Assembly: GCF_004379255.2 (NCBI RefSeq)
Contig: NC_056046.1
Location: forward strand, 8,184,001 to 8,248,000
Reading direction: 5' to 3'
DNA: 64,000 nucleotides
Source of the DNA: Salvia splendens
Taxonomy: Eukaryota; Streptophyta; Magnoliopsida; Lamiales; Lamiaceae
Shown here: one piece after another, positions 44,401 through 56,740 of the stretch
How positions within the stretch are numbered: position 1 is the stretch's first letter
Layout of the letters: every line of letters starts with the position of its first letter
Notes under the pieces: generated by a model
Database searches by the model: none
What the model saw: the letters and a program-made list of their open reading frames with translations, nothing else
What the model was told of the DNA's origin: nothing
Translations under genes and position numbers: made by a program

Positions 44401-45799
44401 GGTTTTTGGAGAAGCAGCGAAAAATTGAGATGGCGAAGGAGAAGGAGAGTGAGAGTGGAGAACAAAGGCCCATTCTTTCCATTATTAGTTTCTCAAGAAT
44501 TCTTTGTTTTTATACTTATTTATTAAATTTATTAAATTAATAATGGAATTCATCTTTTTCAAAAGAGAAATAGAAAAAAATAATTCCTTTTTGTAAATTA
44601 ATGTGGCTTAGGCTATTGGACTACCGAATTGAATTAATAACAATATTTAAATACTTATTTGTTGTGGGCCATGCATCATTAATTTGATAAAATTGATCAA
44701 ATGAGAAGTAGTGGAAGTCTTGAACCGTAGAACAGAATTTAATTATGTGGTTATAATTTCTGAAAATAAAAGGAAAAGTGTCTAATAAAATGGGCTAAAA
44801 TCAAACTTTTGATCTCCTAAATAAGTCCTATCTAATTGAAATTTTATGTAATCAAGTGATGTGTATAGTTTTTTAAGGCAAGCTTGATGCGACTGCTTGA
44901 CGTTTCGAAATTAAAGTTTATGGTTTTTTAATTGCGGATTTAATTTAACCTAGTGAAAATTAATCTATTGAAATTAATGATTTTTCTATTTTGGGTAAAA
45001 TTGGCGAGACATTGATATTACATTAGGACACAAACTCTTTTTTCAATATAATGAAACGAGGCAAAAGAAAATAAAAAAACCACTGTGATGATACTTGGTA
45101 TTTTGTGTCAGTGATTTTCATGATGCAGTATGTAAATAGTTAAACTAGTAAATTTAATGAAGCTGCATTCGATATTCTGTTTTTAATTGGTGCCACAAAC
45201 ACGTGTCGTGATACCAAAAACTACAACATAGGAGTATTGAATACTGGTAGCATTAGATATTACTTCCCGCCATTTAATTCAAGGTATCCACAATTTCCTT
45301 TTAATTTTTAATATTTGAAATGTTCATATTTAAAAAGAAAATTGCTTTTTATCTCTTTATTAAAATATTTAATTATTTTTTCATTCTACTTATTCCACCT
45401 AATAATTCTTTTTAAAATTTTGTACCATTAAATAGTTGGACAAAGGAAGTACTAGTACTATTTCTTAATTTTTCAACCGGCAAAAATGAATAAATGAAAC
45501 CACAATGTAAGGATGGTGATTAATACTAGTACTTATGTAGACGCATGTGACATGAAATGAAAGCATAGATACTAAAAATAAGCATAAGCCAATGACATGT
45601 ATACATATAGGTTGGCATACAAGTACAAGAACGTATCAATATTCAGGCAAGCCTCAAAAAATCGTGGAATAATAAGATTTACTTTAATTGAAATCGAAGT
45701 TGAATGACTTAAATATTTTTTTCGAAGTAAAATTAATACGATAAGGTTGTCAATGACACTTTTTAAAATGTCAAATGACAATTTGCAAATCTTATAGTA

Positions 45800-46032
45800 C
45801 TCTCTCCGTCCCACTACAAGTGAGGCGTCTCAATTAGGATGTTATTTTGCAAAAATAATATTCTAACTAGTTAGAATGAAGAGAAAGTAAAGTACGTAAG
45901 ATAATAATATATATACGACTATCTTCTATATTATTCTCTCTCTTACTTTAATTTATGTCCACTCTAACTATTTATTGGTATCATCTTTGCAAAACAACGA
46001 GAAAGAAACGCATCACTTATAGTGAAACAGAG
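45800..46032. mobile_element. Stowaway-type MITE
   Basis: Left end CTCTCTCCGTCCCACTA, right end TAGTGAAACAGAG, flanked by TA on both sides. The inverted repeats extend imperfectly for about 30 bases (AAGTGAGGCGTCT against the complement of GCATCACTTATAG). Confidence 0.65.
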
Positions 46033-49000
46033 TAGTAGATGTTAAGTAGTAGATATAAGTTCCCATTTATGATGCATTGATGTGATTATTAGTGTATTTA
46101 TTTTAAACAAGATAAATGATTACACTCGTAGTGATGTTTAGTGGTTAAATGAAGAGAGAATAAAATATGAATGGAAAAGAAATATGAAGAATAAATAGGA
46201 GAGATTTAAAGTAAAAGAGATAGAGGGTTACTTTTTTACCATAAAAGGAAATGTCTCACTTATAATGAAACGACCTAAAAAGGAATACGTCCCCCTTATA
46301 ATGGGACAAAGGGAGTATAATTAACAATTCTACTTATCATAGTATTTTCTTCATCCTAACTAAGTTGAATCGTATTTTTTTACTGTCTCAATTAAATTGA
46401 GTCATTTTTATTTTGATAAAAAATAAAATGTTTAATTATTTTTATTTGATTTTCTTTCTATGTTATTCTCCTTTTATCTCTCATACTTATATTCTTTCCT
46501 ATGTTATTTTTATTTTCGTTTAACAAAATTTCTTAATATTTATGCCTAAAATAATTGTCAATTTAATTGGGACGGATGAAACACTATTTAAATTAATTCA
46601 GTAATTTAAGTGATTTCTGCGTTTGCAACTAATTGGTATATGAGCTTATGCGATCTAAATTCCGTACAGGTGCGATCATAAAAATATTTTTTTATTAGTG
46701 TAATGTGATTCTTTATATAACGTCTAAAATATTAGTAATATTATATACTAGCAAATATAGCAAATTAAGGAATAAGATTTTAAATTTTAAATTGTGCGGA
46801 CAGCCCACACAAGCCAGGAAAGGAAAAAAGAAAACAAAAAAAAGTCATTAACTGTGACGAATTGTACAAATCTGAGATACTGGACTAATTAAGCAGAAAT
46901 ATAAAATAAACAATAGGAGTACATATGATAAGTATATAGGAATAATTCGTTGCCCCATGAAGCTAAATTAAGAAAAATAAATTTTAAAAAAATATTGCCT
47001 TTTTAGGCACCTTGTAATTGAAGCCCTAACGCATCTTAAAAGAATAAAAAAATCGAAAAAGGGAGGGGAAATTAAATCTGTATTTCTAATTGCACTGAAT
47101 ATGTCATCTTAATACCACTGAATCTTCTTTTGAGTTTCGTTTTTCAATTGAATGTTTATGCAATAACTTTCTTCATATCGAAAAAATATTTTTGTGGTTT
47201 CTAGCTTTGAAGAGATACTAGTACTACTATCATGTATTGAAATTGTAATATATAAACAATAATAAAAAAACAATTATACTATACTTTTGATATTTAGAGA
47301 TTGTATAATGTGAAAGTGGAATAAGGAATCACCCAGTTGTCTAAGCAGCTAGGTGCAATTATTAGACGGTCACGTTTTCACAGTATATAATAGTAGTACA
47401 TTATATACGAAAATATAGTCAAAAAATACTTATTTCTACTATAAGAGTCATATTTTACCGTTTTGGTCCATCCCATGATAAGAGTTTTATTTCACTTTTA
47501 CCATAAATGGTGAGTAGTTCCTACATTCCATCAATTTATTTCACTCACATTTTATTATAAAATTATATACTATATAAGTCAGATTCATATTCCACTAACT
47601 TATTTAACTCAATTTTTTCATTAGATTTTTTAAAACTCATGTCATAACTAAATAAGATTCCTATTAGGGACGGGGAGAGAGTAATCTAGATATTCCATAA
47701 TCAAATAATAATATCTAACTTATATCTATTGATAACTAATGGAGTAGCTAATTAAGCAGACACTAAACTTACGAAATTAATTAAATAAGTAATAATTTTA
47801 TTTTATTGTAAATATGAATTCATTAATTCCTTCACTTATGCAACCCAAATCTTAATTTGTTTATGGACTATACTTAAAGTAGATTTCAAGCTGGTCTATC
47901 TTGATTGATGATTCGAGTAAACATATAACACAAAGAAAAGCTAATTTATTAGTACTATACTAAAACAAGATTTATGTACAACCAATTTTAGGTCAAATTT
48001 TACACGGAAATAAAGAATCGAAAGTGCACGCTTTTCCATTTGCCATTTCATTAAAAAAAAACTAAACCCACCATGTACCTTCCACTCAATTAATACGTAA
48101 ATAATTGAAGAATACTCATTGAATAAATTTAAAGGATACTAGTACTTTTTATGAGAATATTTGTTTTTACATCGTTTTAAAAAGGAGACGCATTGTTAGT
48201 TAAGTACGTACATGAAAGAAAAGAAATTGAATATACATAAAAATAGTAAAAAAAATATTTTATGCTTTCTAAAAACAACCCAATAAATAAATTAATTAAT
48301 TAACGATTTAAACAGGGGATTCATATGCTGTAATTATGAAAAAATCAGTAAAAAAAGCCTGAAAAGTTTTATGAAAGTGCAGAAGCAAAGAAAAACAAGT
48401 TGAAGGAAGCAATACTTTGATTGATTGATATGATTTTGATTTGATGTGTAGGACAGTTAAAGCTGAAAGAGCATATATATTTAATTATTTAATTATTTTT
48501 AATTTATATATCGGCCCTACCTGTTGCAATTTTTCCAATAGCTAAACCTATTTTTCAACTCTACTTTTTCTTAGGGATGTATGCTATAAGGGGTAGAATG
48601 ATTTTATCCAACCAAAAGAAATTACATTTATCACGAATTATCGCCGAATAGAAAATTCTTTTTTGAGGGTATTGCGATTAATTTTGTCCTGAGTTGTTCC
48701 GTCTGAATTGTTTGGACTTTGGTGGTTGCTTGTATTAAGTAATTAAATGAAATAGAAATATACTCCTAGCCGTGTGAGTATATATGTCGTTTTAGCCCAT
48801 CTACTTTTTCCGAAAGCCTTCAATTTGTTTTGTTTTGTTTTTTTTTCCGATTACAATTCAAGAGTTTCTGTTCGTTATATATCAACTCTCTATGTACAGC
48901 TCATAGTTTCATTTACTTTAAAATTGTTTATATGTCATATTTTAACTTAATAATAAAATACTACTACTTCATGAGGTCGTTATATTGCTAACTATTTAAG

Positions 49001-49497
49001 TTACTAACTCTGTTAACTCATCAATGCATTGTATTAAAATTGTCAACACATCGACATTAAAATGTCAACACATAATATCAACCCATTATATTGAAGTTCA
49101 ACAAAATTATGTGTTGACATTTTAATGTCATCATGCTAACATTTTTAATAACGCAGTAAGTTAGCAACTTGAGAAAATTACCAATTGATCACGGTGTGTT
49201 ATATATTATAAATTTTTGTATAAATAAGAGTGCATGAATATGTTTAGTGTAGGAGTGTACGTTGTAGAGAATGGAGAAAAATAAATAAAAGGAGTAATAA
49301 TAATTTCCAGTTAAAGACTAGGTCTTGGTCTCTACCAAAACAATACTATGTGATGATGTATTCAGTCCAATTACCATTCTTCTTTAAATTAAAGAGGTGC
49401 ACGCATGAATAGTTTTATGTTAATATCCATCTCTAAAACTCTTTTTAGTACGGCTAACAATAAAAGCCTTAATTAAAATATTCTCTCTTATTTTATA

Positions 49498-49653
49498 CTT
49501 CCTTCATTTTAATTTATTAGTTTTAAATAAAATGTGAGTGAAATGAGTTAGTGGAAGGTGAGACCCTATTACCATTTATGGTAAAAGTGAATCAGGACTC
49601 CTATTCACGGACGGATTAAAATAGAAAAATGGGACAACTATTCGCGGAGGGAG
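49498..49653. mobile_element. Stowaway-type MITE
   Basis: Starts CTTCCTTCATTTTAA and ends TTCGCGGAGGGAG, with TA at 49496-49497 and 49654-49655. It shares GTGAGTGAAATGAGTTAG, GGTGAGACCC and TATTCACGGACGG with the copy at 60432-60691. Confidence 0.7.
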
Positions 49654-51341
49654 TATCTTAAAAAGGGATGGAGAGTAGAGTAGTAGGCATAATTAAGAAA
49701 GAAATGAAATGGATAAAATAGAAGTACCCGTTGGCGTGATGAGCTAATACAGGATGGGATGGAGGAGTGGCCCCTGTTTCTCTGCAATGGAGAAATGATT
49801 TTGCATCAAATTCAAGTCAGCTGCCTCCTCAGAGAGAGAGAGAGAGAGAGACTCACCACTGGTCCAGCAGACAAAACCGCCATTAACAAGCATTCAAAGT
49901 TACATACGCCAAAATATGTTGAGATAGAGAGGATCTTTGATTCTATGTCATGTCATTCATTCTTTATTTTTCGAGTTTGGTCACTTTTTTTTTCATTTGA
50001 GACACCCTTTCTTTATGTGTGTATATATATATATATACTTGTTGCTTCACACACACATTTAAAGTTCTTTATTCTTTAAACGTGCTCTGTTACAACATGT
50101 AAATTTAGAAAATTTATGTCAATTTATATCTGTAACTTATCAACCTTTTTTTATACTTACTCCGTATATCTCATTAATACTTTATTCCGTAGTAGTTTCA
50201 TACTCATAGATTTTGGGCAAGAGCTTGTGGTGACTAATCATGGCTAAACATGTCAAAAACACAAAATAAAAACATGATGATGGAAATGTTGGCGTTTTGG
50301 ATCGGAAGTGCATAATGAAATGCTAATTGCTAAAAATCTACACTTTTTTATTGGTAGTTACACCAACGCTATCCAACAGCGAACCCAATTACTATTCATC
50401 ATACTTATTTGTAAGCATCTTGAATAGTAAGACATTTGACTCAAGGATTTACAGTGACACTTCGAAGAGTGAGACAATTTACCCAATAATTTAGAGGTTG
50501 GTCTTTACCTTTGGATAAAAGACTACTTCATATCCAAGGGCCCTCTAAACCATTAAGATGGACGAATCTCATGTCACTCGATACAACCATTGGGTTGATA
50601 TCTATTACTACAATTTAATAATATGATAAATCGTGTTAAAATAATATGGATATACTATACATGTAGAATTATTTTATCTTATAGTATGTGAAAATGTGTT
50701 GTAAAAAATTATCACAACTATATAAAACATTATCTCTAAATCCAGTGCTATGATGTATATATATAGATACGTATAAACTCATATAAATAAGGTTTAGATT
50801 ATGATCGAAATGAGACAACAAAGTGCAATTTAGTTTGACCCCGCAGTTAATACTAGTGTACCATTACAACATGCAAATACATCTAAAAATGAAAATAACC
50901 AAAACATTAATTACTTCGAAAATTTTCCACCTGAAAAGGTTTGGGTGTAAGTGGATCCCTCATTATGTAAAAGAAGAGAAAAAAATAACACTAATAATGC
51001 AACTTTAGAGAGATAATCTATAAAATTTAGAAGTCAAAATACAACGTGGATACATAAGACAACGTTCAAATTGACCGCACTCATTGGCAAATAGATGCCA
51101 AATATAGAAATATTTTTTTAAAAAAAACTAAGCATGACAATTTTTAAGTAATTGACTTCTCTAATTGCACATAACTACACGATTAGAATTGATACACGTA
51201 TTTATAAAGAACCTCTTATCATGATTAAAAGGAGACCGACCGAAATAATTTATGCAATCGCTTAGTAAAAGGGTCCAAAATCATTATTTCACGTGTTATG
51301 TTACTATAGGCTTGCGGTTGAACGATCATGCATATAGATAA

Positions 51342-51947
51342 TGTGAAAGTGTGTCCGTGCAAACTACTGATTTGATCGAGTGTTGGAGCCGAGCTGCAGC
51401 TCAAAGAAGAGATCAAGAAATGAAGCTCGGTTTTGAGCTAGCTCGGCTAGAAAGGAGTTCGGCTAGAAAGGAGTTCGGCTAGAAAGGAGTTCGGTGAAAG
51501 GAGTTCGGTAAGCTCGGCTTACCGAGCTGGAACTAGCCGAGAAGAAGAAGGCAGAAGAAGGAAGCTCGGCTTTGAGCTGGAACTAGCCGAGAAGGAAGAG
51601 TTCGGTTTTGAGCCGAGTAGCGGTTATAACTAACTTTGGGAAATAGAGTTAGTTGGATTTTATTTCTTGATTGTATCTTGTATAAATAGCTCGATAGAGC
51701 TCAGTAGTGAAGTAGCAGAATTACACCATATACACACACACCTAGAGAGATTAATTCTCAAGATAGCGAGCGGTTGTGAGCGGTAGAGTGTGAGTGTGAG
51801 TTCGTTGTAATTGTAAAGAGTTCATCAATAAGATTCCGGTCATCTTCTCCGTGGACGTAGGTGGTTTATCACCGAACCACGTTATATCGTTTGCGTGCTT
51901 TATTTTCTCGATTACGTGTGTGAGATCAGCGGCAACGCAACCCAACA
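51342..51947 (+). repeat. 5' LTR of copia 2
   Basis: TGTGAAAG...CCCAACA. U3 has three tandem copies of a 16-bp unit containing GGAGTTCGGCTAGAAA (about 51455-51500). A stem-loop CGTGG...CCACG lies at 51850-51881. Confidence 0.93.
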
Positions 51948-52066
51948 GGTGGCGCCGTCTGTGGGAATTTCCCAAAGGAGTTCTTGATTGCTTTCTGGGA
52001 TAGTTAGGGTCCAAGAATTCCGGTACTTGAGCTGATCTTGGCGATTGCCCACCGTCTGTTTGAGAA

Positions 52067-55000
52067 ATGTCTACAGCTAAGTTTGAGGTGGAGAAGTTCA
52101 CCGGGAAAAATGACTTTGGGCTGTGGAGGTTGAAGATAAAGGCCATCTTGATGCAGCAGGGCCTATGGAATATCTTGAAGAATGAAGTCGATGCCGAGAA
52201 AGAAGCGGAGGTCGATGAAAAAGAGAAAGGGAAGCTTCAGGATATGCAGTATAGAGCCTACAGCACCCTAATCTTGAATTTGTCAGATAGGGTTCTGAGG
52301 GAAGTCTCCAAAGAGGAGACAGCTGCGGGAGTATGGACAAAACTTGAGTCATTGTACATGACCAAGTCCATTACAAATCGTTTACACCTGAAGCAGAAGC
52401 TCCTTGCATTCAGATTCTCAGATGCGAGAGGAATTACAGAGCAACTTGAAGAATTTGGTAAGTGTGTAGATGATTTGGAAAATATCGATGAAATGATCAA
52501 GGATGAAGATAAAGCCTTGATGCTGCTGAATTCGCTTCTTAAGAGTTTTGAACACTTCAAGGATGCGGTGTTACTTGGAAGAGAGTCCAAGGTTACATAT
52601 GAAGAAATTCATTCTGCTCTGAAAATGAAGGAATCGCATAAGAATGATTATTCCACTTCTACTAGACAAAATGATCCAGTGGCTGAGAGTCTTTTCTTGA
52701 AGAAGGGTCAGAACAAGAAAGTTTTCAACAAGAAGAAACAAAACAAAGATAAGGCTGAGGGAGAGAGGGAGACTAGAAGCTGCTACTATTGCAGAAAGCC
52801 GGGTCACTTGAAGAAGGCATGTTTTGCTTGGAAAAGGAAGCAAGAACAAGCGATCAATGCAGGTTCAAATACTGCAGATCTTGCTCAGGAAGTGGAGGCC
52901 AATGAGGCCTTGAATATACTCTCAGGGGCAAGAATTGAAGAATGTTGGATCATGGACTCGGGTTGCTCCTTTCATATATGCTCCCACAGATCCTGGTTTC
53001 AAAAGTTGACAGCACACACAGGATCAGTAATGTTGGGGAATGATCAGACATGTGATGTTAGAGGGATTGGAGAAATCAAGCTGAAGGTGAGTGATGGTAG
53101 TGTAAAAACTCTCACAGAAGTGAGGTTCATACCTCAGATCAAGAGAAACTTGATTTCTTTAGGGCTGCTGGAGTCCAAGGGCTACAGGTTTGAGTCCAGT
53201 AACGGAGTACTCAGGGTGACAAAGGGTCCCAGAATAGTCATGGAGGCCAAAAGAAAGAATAGCCTGTATTACTTGGTGGGTGAAACCGTGATCAATGCAG
53301 CAAATGTTACTCAGTCAGAGAGCCTGGATCTGTGGCATGCTAGACTTGGGCATGTGGGGGAAAAAGGCATCAAGGAGCTTGCTAGGCTGGGTGCAATGAG
53401 GCTGGGGACATCAGAGAAGCTCAACAAATGTGAGTCTTGTATTCTTGGAAAGGCAAAAAGGCTACCATTCTCTGGTGGAAAGCACACTACAACAGCTCCC
53501 TTTGTATATGCTCACAGTGACTTATGGGGGTCTTCTCCAGCAGAATCCATAGGTGGAGGTAAGTATTTCATATCTATTATAGATGACTATTCAAGAAAGG
53601 TATGGGTTTACATCCTCAAAGAGAAGTCTCAAGCATTTGAGAGGTTTAGAGAATGGCATACTAGATATGAAAATGAGAAAGGGTCGGTGCTGAAGTACTT
53701 AAGAACTGATAATGGGATGGAGTTCTTATCTACTGAGTTTGATAGCTTCTGTAAAATGAAAGGGATAAGAAGGCATAGGACCGTGCCAAGGAACCCTCAA
53801 CAGAACGGGCTGGCAGAGAGGATGAACAGGACGTTGCTAGAAAGAGTGAGATGCATGTTGTTCTACTCTGGAATGCCAAAGAAATTTTGGGCAGAGGCTG
53901 TTTCTACTGCAGCTGATCTGATTAACAAATGCCCCTCTTCATCAATTTCTAATGAGACTCCTGATCAGAGATGGTATGGAACTTTGGGAGACTACTCAGG
54001 CTTGAAGATTTTTGGGTGTGCGGCTTATGCACATATCAAGCAGAATAAGTTGGAACCAAGAGCAAGAAAATGTGTGATGTTGGGATACCAAGATGGAGTG
54101 AAGGGATATAGGTTATGGAATATGGATGAAGGGGGTCAGAATATCATTGTGAGTAGAGATGTAGTGTTCGATGAAGGAGAAATGCCATTCAAGAAAACTA
54201 AAGCACCCCCTGGTGGTGACAGTAGCTCTAGCATTCAAGAGTTTGAGTTTGATGAGAAATCTGCTTGGTCTGATGCTGATGAGGATGTTGAAATCTCTGA
54301 ACACCAAGAAGAAGGTGGAGCTTCCAGTTCTCAGTCAGATGAAAACACAAGAGGTGGAGATCCATCAAATCAAGGAAACAGAAGAAATCCAAGAAGGAAT
54401 GCAGGCTTGCCCAGCAGGTTTTCAGATTATGATATGAGCTTCTTTGCTCTTTGTATAGCAGAGGTGCTCATGTTCTCAGAGCCTTCAACCTATGAAGAAG
54501 CCATAAAATGCAAAGAAAGTCAGAAGTGGATCAGAGCCATGGAAGAAGAAATAGAGTCCTTGTTGAGAAATGGGACTTGGATTCTGGTGAATGACCCAGG
54601 GACTCAGAAACTCATAAGTTGCAAGTGGCTATTTAAGAAGAAGGTTGAAGTTGGGGAAGTTGAAAGCATACGTTTTAAGGCAAGGTTGGTAGCTAGAGGA
54701 TTCACACAAGTAGAAGGTATTGACTACACTGAGGTGTTCTCTCCAGTGGTAAAACACACCTCCATTCGGATCTTATTGGCCTTGACAGCTCATTTTGATT
54801 GGGAGCTGCATCAACTCGATGTAAAAACAGCTTTTTTACATGGGGATCTAGAGGAGACGATCTATATGATGCAGCCTAAGGGTTTTGAAAGGCCTGGAGA
54901 AGAAAAGAAGGTTTGTTTACTTAAGAAAAGCCTATACGGGCTCAAGCAGAGCAGTAGGCAGTGGAACAAGAAGTTCCATGAGCAAATGGAGCTGATGGAG

Positions 55001-56056
55001 TTTGAGAGATCCAGCTTTGATAGCTGTGTATATGTCAAGAGAAGTGGAGATTTGATAATAGCCTACCTGTTACTGTATGTAGATGATATTCTACTAGCTG
55101 GATCAAGCTTGAGTGAATTGCAGATTGTAAAAGATGAGCTTAAACAAAAGTTTGAGATGAAGGATCTTGGGGAGGCAAAACGAATCCTAGGCATGGACAT
55201 TGTCAGAAATAGGAAGAAGAAGGAACTGAGGCTTGTGCAAGCTGAGTACATCAAGAAAGTGATAAGGAAATATCAGGTGACAAATGCAAAGGCAGTCTCT
55301 ACTCCATTAGCAGGCCATTTTAAGTTGAGCAAAGAACAGGCGCCTAAAACCGATGAAATCAGAAGGGAAATGAGTGCGATACCATATGCGAATATAGTGG
55401 GAAGCATAATGTACTTGATGATATGTACAAGGCCGGATGTGGCCCATGCTATAAGCGTGGCTAGCAGGTACATGGCTGATCCGGGTAGAGAACACTGGAT
55501 GGCTCTGAAATGGATCTTGAAATATTTGGGAGGATCTGTTATGATTGGTTTGAGATTTGGTGGAAAAGCATGGTCTGAGAAAGATGAGATTCTTGTAGGC
55601 TACTGTGATTCTGATTATGCGGCCAACTTGGATAATAGGAAGTCCCAAAGCGGCTACATATTCACTTTGTTTGGTACAGCCATTAGTTGGAAGTCGAATC
55701 TACAACCGGTGGTCGCATTGTCCACAACTGAGGCAGAATATATTGCACTGACAGAGGCCGCAAAGGAGGGAAAATGGCTACAAGGAATCTTACAAGATCT
55801 GGGGATAGAGCTGGGAGCAGTAATGATTAATTGTGACAGCAATTCAGCCATATGCTTAGCCAAGCACCAAATGTTCCATGAGAGATCTAAACATATCGAT
55901 GTAAGGAGGCACTTCATCAGAGACGAAATTCAGAATGGGAAGATCAATGTGGTGAAGGTTCCCACTGAAGAAAATGCCTCAGACATGTTAACCAAGTCAC
56001 TACCAACTTTGAAGTTCAAGCATTGCTTGAAGTTGGTGGAAATTGTGGAATGTTGA
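52067..56056 (+). CDS. Gag-Pol polyprotein of copia 2
   Basis: 1329 aa from ATG (MSTAKFEVEKFTGKNDFGLW). Domain order and motifs parallel copia 1: CCHC knuckle CYYCRKPGHLKKAC, protease WIMDSGCSFHI, integrase HSDLWGSSP, RTDNGMEF and NPQQNGLAERMNRT, reverse transcriptase QLDVKTAFLHGDL and YVDDILLAG, RNase H CDSDYAANLDNRKSQSGY and STTEAEY, and HIDVRRHFIRDE near the end. The frame is unbroken. It is clearly homologous to copia 1 along its whole length but substantially diverged, so these are two families of one lineage. Tork lineage is inferred. Confidence 0.96.
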   Translation: MSTAKFEVEKFTGKNDFGLWRLKIKAILMQQGLWNILKNEVDAEKEAEVDEKEKGKLQDMQYRAYSTLILNLSDRVLREVSKEETAAGVWTKLESLYMTKSITNRLHLKQKLLAFRFSDARGITEQLEEFGKCVDDLENIDEMIKDEDKALMLLNSLLKSFEHFKDAVLLGRESKVTYEEIHSALKMKESHKNDYSTSTRQNDPVAESLFLKKGQNKKVFNKKKQNKDKAEGERETRSCYYCRKPGHLKKACFAWKRKQEQAINAGSNTADLAQEVEANEALNILSGARIEECWIMDSGCSFHICSHRSWFQKLTAHTGSVMLGNDQTCDVRGIGEIKLKVSDGSVKTLTEVRFIPQIKRNLISLGLLESKGYRFESSNGVLRVTKGPRIVMEAKRKNSLYYLVGETVINAANVTQSESLDLWHARLGHVGEKGIKELARLGAMRLGTSEKLNKCESCILGKAKRLPFSGGKHTTTAPFVYAHSDLWGSSPAESIGGGKYFISIIDDYSRKVWVYILKEKSQAFERFREWHTRYENEKGSVLKYLRTDNGMEFLSTEFDSFCKMKGIRRHRTVPRNPQQNGLAERMNRTLLERVRCMLFYSGMPKKFWAEAVSTAADLINKCPSSSISNETPDQRWYGTLGDYSGLKIFGCAAYAHIKQNKLEPRARKCVMLGYQDGVKGYRLWNMDEGGQNIIVSRDVVFDEGEMPFKKTKAPPGGDSSSSIQEFEFDEKSAWSDADEDVEISEHQEEGGASSSQSDENTRGGDPSNQGNRRNPRRNAGLPSRFSDYDMSFFALCIAEVLMFSEPSTYEEAIKCKESQKWIRAMEEEIESLLRNGTWILVNDPGTQKLISCKWLFKKKVEVGEVESIRFKARLVARGFTQVEGIDYTEVFSPVVKHTSIRILLALTAHFDWELHQLDVKTAFLHGDLEETIYMMQPKGFERPGEEKKVCLLKKSLYGLKQSSRQWNKKFHEQMELMEFERSSFDSCVYVKRSGDLIIAYLLLYVDDILLAGSSLSELQIVKDELKQKFEMKDLGEAKRILGMDIVRNRKKKELRLVQAEYIKKVIRKYQVTNAKAVSTPLAGHFKLSKEQAPKTDEIRREMSAIPYANIVGSIMYLMICTRPDVAHAISVASRYMADPGREHWMALKWILKYLGGSVMIGLRFGGKAWSEKDEILVGYCDSDYAANLDNRKSQSGYIFTLFGTAISWKSNLQPVVALSTTEAEYIALTEAAKEGKWLQGILQDLGIELGAVMINCDSNSAICLAKHQMFHERSKHIDVRRHFIRDEIQNGKINVVKVPTEENASDMLTKSLPTLKFKHCLKLVEIVEC

Positions 56057-56123
56057 AGTATGGAACAGGATTGAGAAGGGAATCTAGATATTGATGGAGT
56101 TTTGCAAGGACAAGGTGGAGATT

Positions 56124-56740
56124 TGTGAAAGTGTGTCCGTGCAAACTACTGATTTGATCGAGTGTTGGAGCCGAGCTGCAGCTCAAAGAAGAGATCAAGA
56201 AATGAAGCTCGGTTTTGAGCTAGCTCGGCTAGAAAGGAGTTCGGCTAGAAAGGAGTTCGGCTAGAAAGGAGTTCGGTGAAAGGAGTTCGGTAAGCTCGGC
56301 TTACCGAGCTGGAACTAGCCTGGAACTAGCCGAGAAGAAGAAGGCAGAAGAAGGAAGCTCGGCTTTGAGCTGGAACTAGCCGAGAAGGAAGAGTTCGGTT
56401 TTGAGCCGAGTAGCGGTTATAACTAACTTTGGGAAATAGAGTTAGTTGGATTTTATTTCTTGATTGCATCTTGTATAAATAGCTCGATAGAGCTCAGTAG
56501 TGAAGTAGCAGAATTACACCATATACACACACACCTAGAGAGATTAATTCTCAAGATAGCGAGCGGTTGTGAGCGGTAGAGTGTGAGTGTGAGTTCGTTG
56601 TAATTGTAAAGAGTTCATCAATAAGATTCCGGTCATCTTCTCCGTGGACGTAGGTGGTTTATCACCGAACCACGTTATATCGTTTGCGTGCTTTATTTTC
56701 TCGATTACGTGTGTGAGATCAGCGGCAACGCAACCCAACA
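56124..56740 (+). repeat. 3' LTR of copia 2
   Basis: 617 bp, preceded by the polypurine tract CAAGGTGGAGATT. Stem-loop at 56643-56674. Followed by GATAA. Confidence 0.93.

Larger units (their letters stand above)
44401..51341. other. 7-kb intergenic region upstream of the KNOX gene
   Basis: AT-rich and without any supported gene. It carries a cluster of Stowaway-type MITEs: two with defined ends (45800-46032 and 49498-49653). Remnants have only one clear end each, near 46300-46318 (GGGACAAAGGGAG then TA), 46340-46590 and 47444-47687 (GGGACGGGGAGAGAG then TA). Short microsatellites occur (GA near 49832-49850, TA near 50022-50036). Any long-range KNOX regulatory sequence would lie here. Confidence 0.6.
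51342..56740 (+). mobile_element. Intact Ty1/copia retrotransposon 2 (5399 bp)
   Basis: 5' LTR 51342-51947 (606 bp) and 3' LTR 56124-56740 (617 bp), target duplication GATAA at 51337-51341 and 56741-56745. The LTRs differ by an 11-bp tandem duplication (TGGAACTAGCC) in the 3' copy and at least one T/C change, so it is slightly older than copia 1. PBS at 51950-51965. Potentially autonomous. Confidence 0.95.
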
